Source: Methanomicrobiales archaeon
GTDB lineage: Archaea; Halobacteriota; Methanomicrobia; Methanomicrobiales; JACTUA01
Assembly: GCA_028678905.1 (NCBI GenBank)
Contig: JAJRCO010000296.1
Location: forward strand, 1 to 12,556
DNA length: 12,556 nucleotides
Direction of reading: 5' to 3'
Under the pieces are notes generated by a model. That model worked only from the letters and a program-made list of their open reading frames with translations, was not told the origin of the DNA and did no database searches. The number at the start of each line of letters is the position of its first letter. Positions within the stretch are counted from its first letter, which is position 1. This document shows, piece after piece, positions 1 to 6,686 of the stretch. The position numbers were made by a program, and so were the translations under genes.

Positions 1-1044
1 ATGAACGATATCGGCAATTTTGGTGTGGATAAATATGGAAAGGGCTTGTTCACCCCCATGACCAAGGGAGTACCCCCAGGGGTGGTCGCTGATTTCACCA
101 CACCTGCCACTGCAATAAAACCCCTGAAGGTTTACCAGGCCGGAAGTCTGAACGCCCCCATGGCAAAACTGGAGAAGCTCTTCGAACAGCAACATCCCGA
201 CGTCGATGTGCAGCTGTTCTCCGGTGGAAGTGCCGCTTTGGTGGACAAGGTAAACAAGAACGGAAAGTTCGTCGATGTGCTAGCCAGCGCCGATTATACC
301 CTTATTCCCAACTATCTGATACCTAAAAACGCCTCGTATTACCTGAACTTCGCTAAGAACAGCATTGTTCTCTGTTACAGCAACACGAGCCAGTATGCGA
401 ATACGGTGAACGCGAACAACTGGTACCAGATGCTGAACCGTGATGGAGTGACCTATGCGATCAGCGATCCCACAACCGACCCGGCAGGATACCGGTCCCT
501 GATGACGATTCAGCTCGCGGAACGGCACTACGGGGTTAACAGCATCTTTGAATCGCTGATCGGAGCGCACAGCAGGATTTCGACGACGGTGGACGGATCC
601 CTTGTCACCATCAATGCCACAAATCCGTCACCGGATGGCACGAAACTGATCATCACCAAAACCGGACCAGACATAGCACCGCTGCTGACCAGTGGACAGG
701 TAGACTACGCGTTCGAGTATAGCAGTGTTGCGATACAAAGCGGTCTCCAGTATGTAACGCTCCCGGAGGCCATCGATCTATCGACCATGGCGGATGTCGG
801 CACCTATGCTATGGTCCAGGTTAGACGGCCATCGGGAACGACGACGGTACTCGAGAAAGGAACGCCTATCATCTATGGAGTCACCGTCCCCGCTTCGGCC
901 CGCGATCCCACCGACGCCACCGCCTTCGTGAACCTCCTGATCTCCAGTGATGGGCAGGCAATTCTTACTGCGGATGGACAAACCCCCATCGCACCAGCTA
1001 TCGGATACGGTTCTGTGCCACCCGGAATACATGCAGGAGCCTAA
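1..1044 (+). CDS. wtpA: Tungstate/molybdate-binding protein, WtpA-type domain with TupA-like N-terminal remnant (5' partial)
   Basis: Extracytoplasmic binding protein that would deliver tungstate or molybdate to the permease encoded next. From about residue 42 the product follows the archaeal WtpA/ModA pattern: a QAGSL start, a PDVDVQ segment, VLASADYTLIP, a DPAGYRS motif with Asp160, and FEYSSVA with Glu239. Asp and Glu at these places are the residues known to complete octahedral oxyanion coordination in archaeal WtpA. There is no signal peptide or lipobox, and the frame is open from base 1, so the true start is probably upstream. Residues 2-19 (NDIGNFGVDKYGKGLFTP) resemble the C-terminal end of TupA-type tungstate-binding proteins. 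This suggests a two-domain TupA-WtpA protein whose first domain lies outside the window. The WtpA assignment is firm; the fusion is inferred. Confidence 0.85.
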   Translation: MNDIGNFGVDKYGKGLFTPMTKGVPPGVVADFTTPATAIKPLKVYQAGSLNAPMAKLEKLFEQQHPDVDVQLFSGGSAALVDKVNKNGKFVDVLASADYTLIPNYLIPKNASYYLNFAKNSIVLCYSNTSQYANTVNANNWYQMLNRDGVTYAISDPTTDPAGYRSLMTIQLAERHYGVNSIFESLIGAHSRISTTVDGSLVTINATNPSPDGTKLIITKTGPDIAPLLTSGQVDYAFEYSSVAIQSGLQYVTLPEAIDLSTMADVGTYAMVQVRRPSGTTTVLEKGTPIIYGVTVPASARDPTDATAFVNLLISSDGQAILTADGQTPIAPAIGYGSVPPGIHAGA

Positions 1045-1138
1045 GGCCTCGAACCTTCCTAATTTTTGCGATGGAAAGTCAGATAAATTATAGGAATTCG
1101 ACTGTGAAGACTAGATCATACTACGTCGGGGGGATCGC

Positions 1139-1828
1139 ATGGTAAATGAGATCATGGATGGATTTGTCCAGGCATTCTGGCTGATCGTCACCCTCGATCC
1201 TGAGGTCGTCGAGATCACCCTTCGCTCCTTGGAAATCTCATTAGCTGCGACGATCATCGGCGCTTCGGTCTGTCTTCCTCTCGGAGGATTCATTCATTTT
1301 CATGAATTCCGGGGGAAGCGGATCCTGGTGAACGTCATCCAGACCTTATACGCTCTGCCCACGGTTATCGCAGGGCTGTTCCTCTTCCTGTTCATCTCCC
1401 GTGCGGGACCATTCGGTTTCCTCGGTATGCTGTTTACCCCCGTGGGAATGGTTCTGGCGCAGTTCATCCTCATCACGCCGATCCTGATCGGTCTGACCAT
1501 CTCCGCTCTCAGTACTATCGACCGGGAGGCGCGTATGACGGTCAAATCACTCGGTGCCTCAGGAACCCAATCGGTGTTAACCATCATGCAGGAAGCCCGG
1601 TTTGCGATTCTTGCGGCGGTCATCCTCGGCTTCGGCAGGGCGATCTCTGAAGTCGGTGCGGCGATGATGATCGGCGGTAACATTCGGGGAGCCACCCGGG
1701 TACTGACCACCGCTATCACCCTGGAAACCTCCATCGGTGACTTTTCCTTATCCATCGCCCTGGGAATTATTCTCCTGCTGGTGGCAGTAGTTGTAAATCT
1801 CATTCTGAACGTGGCACAACAGAGGTGA
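1139..1828 (+). CDS. tupB: Tungstate ABC transporter permease, TupB-like
   Basis: Integral membrane subunit of a tungstate/molybdate importer. The 229-residue length fits TupB-type permeases. Hydrophobic stretches alternate with loops, and the coupling region around EARMTVKSLGASGTQ corresponds to the EAA loop that docks on the ATPase. The segment GFGRAISEVGAAMMIGGNIRG followed by TTAITLETS is highly typical of TupB. The ATG at 1139 has a G-rich stretch (1128-1133) just upstream. The gene starts 94 bases after the binding protein and ends 4 bases before the ATPase start, so the three form an operon. ModB/WtpB are the alternatives, but the TupB resemblance is stronger. Confidence 0.88.
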   Translation: MVNEIMDGFVQAFWLIVTLDPEVVEITLRSLEISLAATIIGASVCLPLGGFIHFHEFRGKRILVNVIQTLYALPTVIAGLFLFLFISRAGPFGFLGMLFTPVGMVLAQFILITPILIGLTISALSTIDREARMTVKSLGASGTQSVLTIMQEARFAILAAVILGFGRAISEVGAAMMIGGNIRGATRVLTTAITLETSIGDFSLSIALGIILLLVAVVVNLILNVAQQR

Positions 1829-1832
1829 ATCG

Positions 1833-2915
1833 TTGATCGAGACGGAAAAACTGGGTAAACGATACGAGGACCAGGAAATCATCTCCGATGTCACGTTCCG
1901 TGTGGAAAAGGGGGAGATCTTCGGACTTATCGGCCCCAGCGGAGCCGGAAAGAGCACTCTCCTGCGTATCCTTGATCTCCTTGAGGAAGAGAGTGAAGGT
2001 TCCCTCACCCTGATGGGAGAGCCGGTCTCTCATAGTCCTTTGGAGCGTCTCAAATTGCGGCTCAGGATGGCCATGCTCCTCCAGAAGCCGGTGGTGTTCA
2101 ACACCACCGTGGAGGGCAACATAGGCCTCGGTCTGAAGTTCCGAAAAGTGGCCAGGGCAGAGATCGCCCGTAAGGTGAAGGAAGCATTGACCGAGATCGA
2201 TCTCACTGGATATGAAGCAAGAAAGGCGATCACTCTCTCCGGTGGTGAAGCCCAGCGGGTAGCTCTCGCCCGGGCGATGGTGACCGAACCGGAGATCCTC
2301 TATCTTGATGAGCCGACGGCGAATCTGGATCCGCCGTCGACGGAAAAGATCGAGCAGCTGGTCGTCCAGATGAACAGGGAACACGGAACAACGGTCATCT
2401 TATCGACGCACGATTTGCTGCAGGGACAGCGAATGGCCAGTCGCATCGGGGTGATCATGAGGGGAAAGCTTCTCCAGACTGGGACCACACGCGGGATCTT
2501 CCACCGACCTGACAACACCCAGATCGCCCGGTTCGTGGGGATGGAGAACATCATTGAGGGGGAGGTCATGGCGACCGATCGCGGTGAGGTCACCATTGCG
2601 GCTGGGGATGTACAGATTCATGCACTTTCCTCATATCCGGTGGGGACGAAGGCGACTGCTTTGTTCCGTGGGGAAGACGTCACTATCGATCTCTCACCTC
2701 GGTCCTCCACTAGTGCGAGAAATCTGCTACATGGCATAGTGCAGGAACTGGTCCCTGTTGGGCCGTTTGAACACGTGATAATGGACTGTGGTGTCCCGAT
2801 CACGGCACTGATAACCATCCGTTCAGTGGAAGATCTAGAACTTCAGCCGGGGAAGGAGGTTTGGGTTTCCCTCAAAGCCACTGCCATCCATGTACTGCCC
2901 CGGGATCGAAGTTAA
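1833..2915 (+). CDS. tupC: Tungstate/molybdate ABC transporter ATP-binding protein (TupC/WtpC-like)
   Basis: Cytoplasmic ATPase that powers oxyanion import with the upstream permease. Visible motifs are Walker A GPSGAGKST (residues 34-42), the signature LSGGEAQ from residue 135, Walker B ILYLDEP with Asp159 and Glu160, and the switch histidine 193. After about residue 230 comes a beta-rich regulatory part. Its last section (about 290-356, from LLHGIVQEL to IHVLP) resembles the TOBE/MOP oxyanion-binding fold, which in ModC/WtpC relatives can inhibit transport when molybdate or tungstate is plentiful. The 360-residue length fits ATPases with this extension. The start is TTG at 1833, chosen because the SD-like GAGGTGA at 1822-1828, overlapping the permease stop, sits just upstream and no in-frame ATG is near. 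Confidence 0.9.
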   Translation: MIETEKLGKRYEDQEIISDVTFRVEKGEIFGLIGPSGAGKSTLLRILDLLEEESEGSLTLMGEPVSHSPLERLKLRLRMAMLLQKPVVFNTTVEGNIGLGLKFRKVARAEIARKVKEALTEIDLTGYEARKAITLSGGEAQRVALARAMVTEPEILYLDEPTANLDPPSTEKIEQLVVQMNREHGTTVILSTHDLLQGQRMASRIGVIMRGKLLQTGTTRGIFHRPDNTQIARFVGMENIIEGEVMATDRGEVTIAAGDVQIHALSSYPVGTKATALFRGEDVTIDLSPRSSTSARNLLHGIVQELVPVGPFEHVIMDCGVPITALITIRSVEDLELQPGKEVWVSLKATAIHVLPRDRS

Positions 2916-2950
2916 CCGAAATAAATTAACATATTATAAAATAAAATACT

Positions 2951-2960
2951 TTTTAATATT
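2951..2960 (+). promoter_or_regulatory. Candidate TATA box for the 2979-3090 RNA
   Basis: The stretch TTTTAATATT lies in a very A/T-rich block (about 2920-2962) after the ATPase stop. An archaeal TATA box here predicts a transcript start about 25 bases downstream, near 2978, which is where the first hairpin begins. No coding frame starts there, so the promoter would serve a non-coding RNA. Confidence 0.45.
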
Positions 2961-2978
2961 AGTGGTCACAGACTATTG

Positions 2979-3090
2979 TTTGTCCCTCACAGGGCAGTGA
3001 GGAACAAAAACGTACGCACCATGTTGGCTTGCGGATGTCCAGGGCAGTAACATCCGCAAGAAACCATTTATCCATCGACATTTTTTATTT
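2979..3090 (+). ncRNA. Candidate structured small RNA with two hairpins sharing the loop motif AGGGCAGT
   Basis: Hairpin 1 pairs 2979-2990 with 2997-3008 (11 of 12 positions, one C-A mismatch) around the loop AGGGCA. Hairpin 2 pairs 3028-3038 with 3050-3060 (11 perfect pairs) around an 11-base loop. The octamer AGGGCAGT is at 2991-2998 and again at 3041-3048, each time preceded by TGTCC with or without five extra bases, so the two units look duplicated. A run of six T at 3081-3086 could end transcription in the archaeal manner. Hairpin 1 could also fold differently by pairing TGTCCCT (2981-2987) with the loop AGGGCA. The element lies between the convergent tup operon and TiaS-like gene. A long 3' tail of either mRNA is the alternative; on the - strand the loops would read TGCCCT. 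Confidence 0.5.
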
Positions 3091-3232
3091 ACTATACGCT
3101 GAGGAGAGTCACACTCTCTGTAAATACTCATTCCCCAGAAAACCCCAGCATCTATGATACTAAAATCTAGTATGCTACCTGTCCTCTTAACAAGGCGGGG
3201 GCCATTGATCGTACAGGGGGACTTGGATATTT
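3091..3232. other. Intergenic region with small inverted repeats
   Basis: No gene is seen between the candidate RNA and the end of the TiaS-like gene. GAGAGT (3104-3109) and ACTCTC (3113-3118) form a 6-pair hairpin with a 3-base loop. ATACT (3157-3161) and AGTAT (3169-3173) form a weak 5-pair hairpin. These may belong to overlapping 3' ends of the convergent transcripts. Confidence 0.35.
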
Positions 3233-3922
3233 TCAGTCGCGGAAAATCTCTTCGTAGTGCCCGTCTACCGGCCGCACGAACAGGACCGCCTTTCCGCCGA
3301 CGAAAGCGGGTTTGGGAAACTTGTGGAACCAGATGTACCCTTCGGTAACGGATCGTCCGTCATCTGTAAGGATAACATCAACTCCCTCACTAATCAGGGT
3401 CAGTGCATCCTGGGTGCCATGGAGTTCTCGCAGTCGCCCCCTTTGGACAAATCTTCCGTCATTACCGGTAGCTGCAAGACCAATTCCTGCGAGGGCGCCA
3501 ATTACGCCACCCTCTGTCCCCGCGAGCCCCTCAAGGAGGATGTTGCTGTGCCGGGCAATGGATCGCGCCTTCTCCTGGGTGAGAATGGTGTGCTTCGCAT
3601 CCATCCCGAAGGCGACGACGGAAGGGCCTAGTGTAGCGGCATCGGCCACCGCGATTCCCGGATCACTACCCTCCACAAACTGATCGAGCAGCAGCTCATG
3701 GGCGAAGGAAAATATTTCTTCCGGATCTCCATTTCTACAGTGAATCACCGCACAACTATTGTGCGAGGTGTACGGGATGTCCGGATGCACGTAGAGCTGA
3801 TGTCGGGTGATCCCGGTAATATCACAGAGGGAGAAGAGCTGGGAGGCGATCGCCCGTGCGATCCTTCCCGTCCCCGGTGTGTCCGGCATATCAGTATCGT
3901 CGATACCCAGGTAAACGGTCAT
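3233..3922 (-). CDS. Stand-alone TiaS-like (GIDDTD) protein
   Basis: The 229-residue product begins with a short strand and GIDDTD at residues 6-11, the hallmark of the ATP-dependent cytidine-modifying domain of TiaS, which adds agmatine to C34 of tRNA-Ile2. The later EGGVIGALAGIGLAATGNDGRF region matches the second conserved block of that domain. Full TiaS is about 420 residues with extra RNA-binding, OB-fold and zinc modules; none of these is present, so this is probably a paralogue of unknown substrate rather than the tRNA enzyme. The ATG at 3922 fits because a TATA-like box lies about 25 bases upstream, giving an almost leaderless mRNA. It sits between Mo/W transport and storage genes, which suggests but does not show a link. 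Confidence 0.72.
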   Translation of the reverse strand: MTVYLGIDDTDMPDTPGTGRIARAIASQLFSLCDITGITRHQLYVHPDIPYTSHNSCAVIHCRNGDPEEIFSFAHELLLDQFVEGSDPGIAVADAATLGPSVVAFGMDAKHTILTQEKARSIARHSNILLEGLAGTEGGVIGALAGIGLAATGNDGRFVQRGRLRELHGTQDALTLISEGVDVILTDDGRSVTEGYIWFHKFPKPAFVGGKAVLFVRPVDGHYEEIFRD

Positions 3923-3942
3923 GCAGACTCACGACAATGTGG

Positions 3943-3949
3943 TATATTT
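3943..3949 (-). promoter_or_regulatory. TATA box for the TiaS-like gene
   Basis: Read on the - strand this is AAATATA preceded by GG. Its centre is about 24 bases before the ATG at 3922, the archaeal TATA-to-start distance, which predicts a leaderless or nearly leaderless transcript. No clear Shine-Dalgarno site is present. Confidence 0.5.
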
Positions 3950-4327
3950 CCGGTGGTCGACAAATGGATTAAAGACTTTATGTGGTTCCAATCATGACTG
4001 GCACCTTTTTCGGAACAAAATATCTCCACTCTTTGCCTGAAAATAATTGAATTTCAGGGAATCCTTCACAACGCAGTCATTAAATAGATTCAGTTAACCG
4101 CGCAGTTATTGGACAGACATAAGTCTGCATAGCGAATGAGGATTTTGAGGTAGCGGAGCCCCTCTTGTAGAGTTCCGGATTATAACCTTCCTTCCCATAC
4201 ATTTCCAGTACGGCGATGAACAGCACGGGAATATCCTTTTAAGGGGTGAGCAGGCAAGAATCTTTCACCCGTCTTGTCGATCGGATAAGATAACCTCCTC
4301 CGGGTTAGGCCTGATCTACTATCATTT
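3950..4327. other. Intergenic region without a credible gene
   Basis: Open frames here are short and one runs into the transporter remnant. Inverted repeats are CCTGAAA/TTTCAGG (4036-4042 with 4052-4058, 9-base loop) and CAGAC/GTCTG (4114-4118 with 4123-4127, 4-base loop). Two CAGTTA sequences occur in the same orientation at 4091-4096 and 4103-4108. The region would carry the 3' end of the MOT1-like transcript and sequence upstream of the TiaS-like gene. Confidence 0.4.
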
Positions 4328-5456
4328 TCAGATCTGTGTCCTTTGATCCAGGTACGTCCAGGCATAAAACACCAGGATCCCGGCAAAGAAAGCTAAGGTC
4401 ATCCCGGCAAACAGGGCGAGAACCGCGATAAGGAAAGTGATCAGGTAGCGATCGGTCTTGATCCCGTGTCGTGCCAGTTCGAGCGCTGCGAACAGGAGGA
4501 ACGCTCCGTAAAATCCTGAGAGGATGATGGACAGAAAGTCACCCCCGGCAAAGAAGAGAGCAAACGCGATTAAAATCAGTCCCGCATGGACATCGGCCCC
4601 CCCGGTCCGGGCACCGAACCGGTACTGTCCGGCCAGCCCCCCCGCGCCATGGCACATAGGGAACCCACCAAGGGGAACCGAGACCAGGTTCATAACACCG
4701 ATGACCCGGGAAAGTTTTTTGGCTGGAACATTCTCCCGGAACAGGTCCTTTAAGAGCAGCACCGTGGCAAGGATGGCATTGGCGAGCGTTAGCAAGGCTT
4801 GAGGAACGACCAGCGTGGCGAAGGAGGAGAGGAAATTTCCCGGATCGGGTAGGATCAGGGTCGGGGGCTCGATCCAGTGTAAGGCCGGTACACCATGCAG
4901 GATCATCCCCACACTCACTGCGAAGAGCACGATGATCACGGCAGAAAAGTCCGGAATACAGATACATCTCCCGGCAAGGAAAAATATGATGACAATAACG
5001 GTTCCGAGCGTGAAAAACAAAAGATCAACAGAAAGTGAATCCCAGGGTGGTACGCAACAGAATAAAAGCTAGCCCGAGCTGAATCCCCCGCACCACGCTT
5101 CGGGGAATCCAGCGCTCCAGCACCACCATTCCATTACCGAACCCCAGGAGAAGAAGATCACACCCAGGATGATCCCAGCAGCCACGATAATATCCTGTGT
5201 GAGGACCTCGGCGATTGCGATCGCCACCACCACTTTCATGGGTTCGATGGGGACCGGGAGCCGGTAGTACAGTCCGCTGAAGATAAACCAGAAGCCCATG
5301 AACAGAAAAATGACGCCCAGGTTAAGGTGACACACTACCGCCACTGCTAAGGTGAGGGGAAGGATGGTGCCAAAATCCCCGAAGAGCTCCGCTTAGCTCG
5401 GAAAGTGAGAATTTCAGAGGGAGTTTTTCCTGCATGGGTCTCTGATTACCCTTCAT
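4328..5456 (-). pseudogene. MOT1-type molybdate/sulfate transporter, broken by three apparent frameshifts
   Basis: Joined across three frames, this stretch spells a protein of about 375 residues, the usual MOT1-family length. The first part starts at ATG 5456 (or 5435) and ends in SELSGAL; one extra base near 5381 precedes GDFGTILPLTLAV. That frame continues through LPVPIEPMKVVVAIAIAE, the first MOT1 signature, until a one-base loss near 5145-5155 moves it to LLLLGFGNGMVVLERW. A third change near 5026-5034, just before a TGA, leads to VDLLFFTLG and then an intact frame to the stop at 4328. That part holds the second signature, PMCHGAGGLAGQYRFGARTGG. Several membrane-spanning stretches are evident. 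The gene starts 15 bases after the storage-protein stop, so they form an operon. It is either a recent pseudogene or a stretch with base-calling errors. Confidence 0.8.
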
Positions 5457-5471
5457 GGCTGACGAATTCGA

Positions 5472-6284
5472 TCAGCGGGCCCGGATCACCGTACCGACCG
5501 GGCCACCTTCCAGAGCCCGGGTGATGGATCCGGGGACGTGTCCGTTCACGATCTTAATCTCGTGGATGTTCCGGGCGTAGGGAAGCAGCTCCACCAGTTT
5601 GGTTTCCAACACCATGTCTTCCAGGTTCATGGTCAGGAGTTCGGAAGCGGAGATATCACGAATCAGTTCCGCATCAGGGAAGTGGGTGGGATCTTTTGTG
5701 AACAAACCGTCCACATTCTTCACCAGGATACAGTTCCTGGCACCCAGCACCTCCGCGATGAGGAATGCTCCGGTGTCGGTCCGATGAGGAGGGATGGCCC
5801 CGTATTCGGTGGGATGCTCATAGAGACCATAGGGGGGAGTTCCGTGCATCACCGGGAGTACTCCGAGTTCCAGAAGCATAGGTAGCTCGAGGAGGTCGCT
5901 CGTGTGGATACGGGTCCCGTGGCAGGGGGAGAGAAGGATGGATAGCATGATCGCGTTCTGTTCACTGATCTTCCCGGCGAGCTCCGCCAGCACTCCGGTA
6001 GGCATTCCAAGATCAAGCCCTACATCCATGATGTGCCGGACCCGCACTCCGCCTCCGGTCACGATCAACATCTTGAACCTGGTGGTAAGCGAGCTGATCT
6101 CCTCTACCAGTGGGAGCACCACCTCACGGCCATAATCGATGATCCCATGGCCGCCTAGCTTCACGACATTCAGATCCGGAACTATCCGTAGCTGCGGACG
6201 GTCCTTGTAAGAGCGAAGAAGCCCTTTCCGCACCAGCGACTCTCCCTGAAGTTTGTTTGCCACTTCGAATCGTGTCCGTGTCAT
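5472..6284 (-). CDS. Molybdenum/tungsten storage protein homologue (MosA/MosB-like, amino acid kinase fold)
   Basis: A 270-residue protein of the UMP-kinase-like amino acid kinase fold. The order of motifs follows MosA/MosB of Azotobacter molybdenum storage protein closely: an N-terminal arm of about 38 residues, VVKLGG (40-45), LIVTGGGVRVRH (73-84), VGLDLGMPTGVLA (88-100), PPYGLY (150-155), IPPHRTDTGAF (164-174), VKNVDGL (188-194) and a C-terminal IVNGHVPGSITRAL. Storage protein packs polyoxomolybdate or tungstate clusters in a hexameric cage using ATP. UMP kinase is the alternative, but the IPPHRTDTGAF and PPY blocks are storage-protein features. The gene is followed 15 bases later by a MOT1-type transporter remnant, which supports a Mo/W role. 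Only one such gene is visible, so the cage may be a homo-oligomer. A TATA box precedes it at 6326-6334. Confidence 0.82.
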   Translation of the reverse strand: MTRTRFEVANKLQGESLVRKGLLRSYKDRPQLRIVPDLNVVKLGGHGIIDYGREVVLPLVEEISSLTTRFKMLIVTGGGVRVRHIMDVGLDLGMPTGVLAELAGKISEQNAIMLSILLSPCHGTRIHTSDLLELPMLLELGVLPVMHGTPPYGLYEHPTEYGAIPPHRTDTGAFLIAEVLGARNCILVKNVDGLFTKDPTHFPDAELIRDISASELLTMNLEDMVLETKLVELLPYARNIHEIKIVNGHVPGSITRALEGGPVGTVIRAR

Positions 6285-6325
6285 GATGAAACAAATATAG
6301 ATGGTTCGGATAGATAATAGAACCC

Positions 6326-6334
6326 TTTATATAT
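6326..6334 (-). promoter_or_regulatory. TATA box of the storage-protein operon
   Basis: On the - strand the sequence is ATATATAAA, a near-consensus archaeal TATA box. Its centre lies about 45 bases before the ATG at 6284, so transcription would start near 6305 and leave a leader of about 20 bases. Confidence 0.65.
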
Positions 6335-6353
6335 CAGGTGTTTTTCATTGTCG

Positions 6354-6376
6354 TATAACAACTGTTATATCAGTTG
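6354..6376. promoter_or_regulatory. Overlapping palindromes, candidate operator between divergent genes
   Basis: TATAACA (6354-6360) and TGTTATA (6363-6369) are perfect inverted repeats separated by two bases. Overlapping them, CAACTG (6359-6364) and CAGTTG (6371-6376) are perfect inverted repeats separated by TTATAT. That TTATAT, at 6365-6370, is well placed as TATA box for the gene at 6423, with a start near 6392. A regulator bound here could therefore control the + strand gene and perhaps the storage-protein gene on the other side. Confidence 0.55.
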
Positions 6377-6380
6377 GTCT

Positions 6381-6400
6381 AAGTACTATTAAGTACTATA
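6381..6400 (+). repeat. Tandem direct repeat of a 10-base unit
   Basis: AAGTACTATT at 6381-6390 is followed directly by AAGTACTATA at 6391-6400. Each contains the palindrome AGTACT. The pair lies between the palindromic operator candidate and the gene at 6423, around the predicted transcript start, so it may be a second regulator site. Confidence 0.55.
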
Positions 6401-6411
6401 ATAGAGTATGC

Positions 6412-6418
6412 GGAGTGA
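6412..6418 (+). promoter_or_regulatory. Ribosome binding site deciding the start at 6423
   Basis: GGAGTGA lies 4 bases before the ATG at 6423. The in-frame ATG at 6408 is upstream of this site and has no SD-like sequence of its own, so 6423 is the better start. Confidence 0.6.
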
Positions 6419-6422
6419 TACT

Positions 6423-6626
6423 ATGACCAAGATTTACGTTCGAGGAAGGCAGAAAGTGGGCGAGGGCGTACACCAGCCCATGTTCCGTATCGTCGCAGTG
6501 ACCGGTGGATCGGTGCAGATTCATGCAATCCACTTCAGGAAAATGGAGATCGAGCAGCTCGCAAAGGATGCCGGAGCGGAGATCGTGTATTTGGAAGCGA
6601 CGGAGGAGGGAACGGGAAAAGACTAA
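6423..6626 (+). CDS. Small conserved-looking protein of unknown function
   Basis: A 67-residue product, MTKIYVRGRQ to the C-terminal EGTGKD. I do not recognise the family. It shows two probable strands (KIYVRGRQKV and MFRIVAVTG), a further strand VQIHAIHF, then a helix KMEIEQLAKDAG and a last strand EIVYLEA, so it reads as a compact alpha/beta domain with no signal peptide, membrane segment or cysteines. It is transcribed divergently from the storage-protein operon across a region with palindromes and repeats, and followed by a winged-helix-like gene with its own TATA box. A regulatory or Mo/W-related role is only a guess from position. An ATG 15 bases upstream in frame is less likely as start. 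Confidence 0.68.
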   Translation: MTKIYVRGRQKVGEGVHQPMFRIVAVTGGSVQIHAIHFRKMEIEQLAKDAGAEIVYLEATEEGTGKD

Positions 6627-6651
6627 TCTTTCCTTCCTTTCTGTTGTAGCA

Positions 6652-6660
6652 TACTTTATA
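6652..6660 (+). promoter_or_regulatory. TATA box for the winged-helix gene
   Basis: TACTTTATA is centred about 30 bases before the ATG at 6687. Transcription would begin within a few bases of the start codon, and the absence of an SD site before that ATG agrees with a leaderless mRNA. Confidence 0.5.
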
Positions 6661-6686
6661 GGCTCTTCTGCGAGAATGTTGATCAT

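Noticed and set aside
1800..2384. - strand open frame of 194 codons
   Set aside because: It is antisense to the ABC ATPase gene, which carries all expected motifs.
2979..3060. Two-repeat CRISPR remnant or transposon end
   Set aside because: The repeated units share only a short octamer in the loops; the stems differ and there are no direct repeats of CRISPR length nor target duplications.
2979..3090. Known bacterial Moco riboswitch
   Set aside because: The element lies after the operon rather than in a 5' leader, and the two simple hairpins do not resemble that larger multi-stem fold.
3257..3683. Two overlapping + strand open frames of over 120 codons
   Set aside because: They are antisense to the TiaS-like gene, whose motifs are clear; neither resembles a protein domain.
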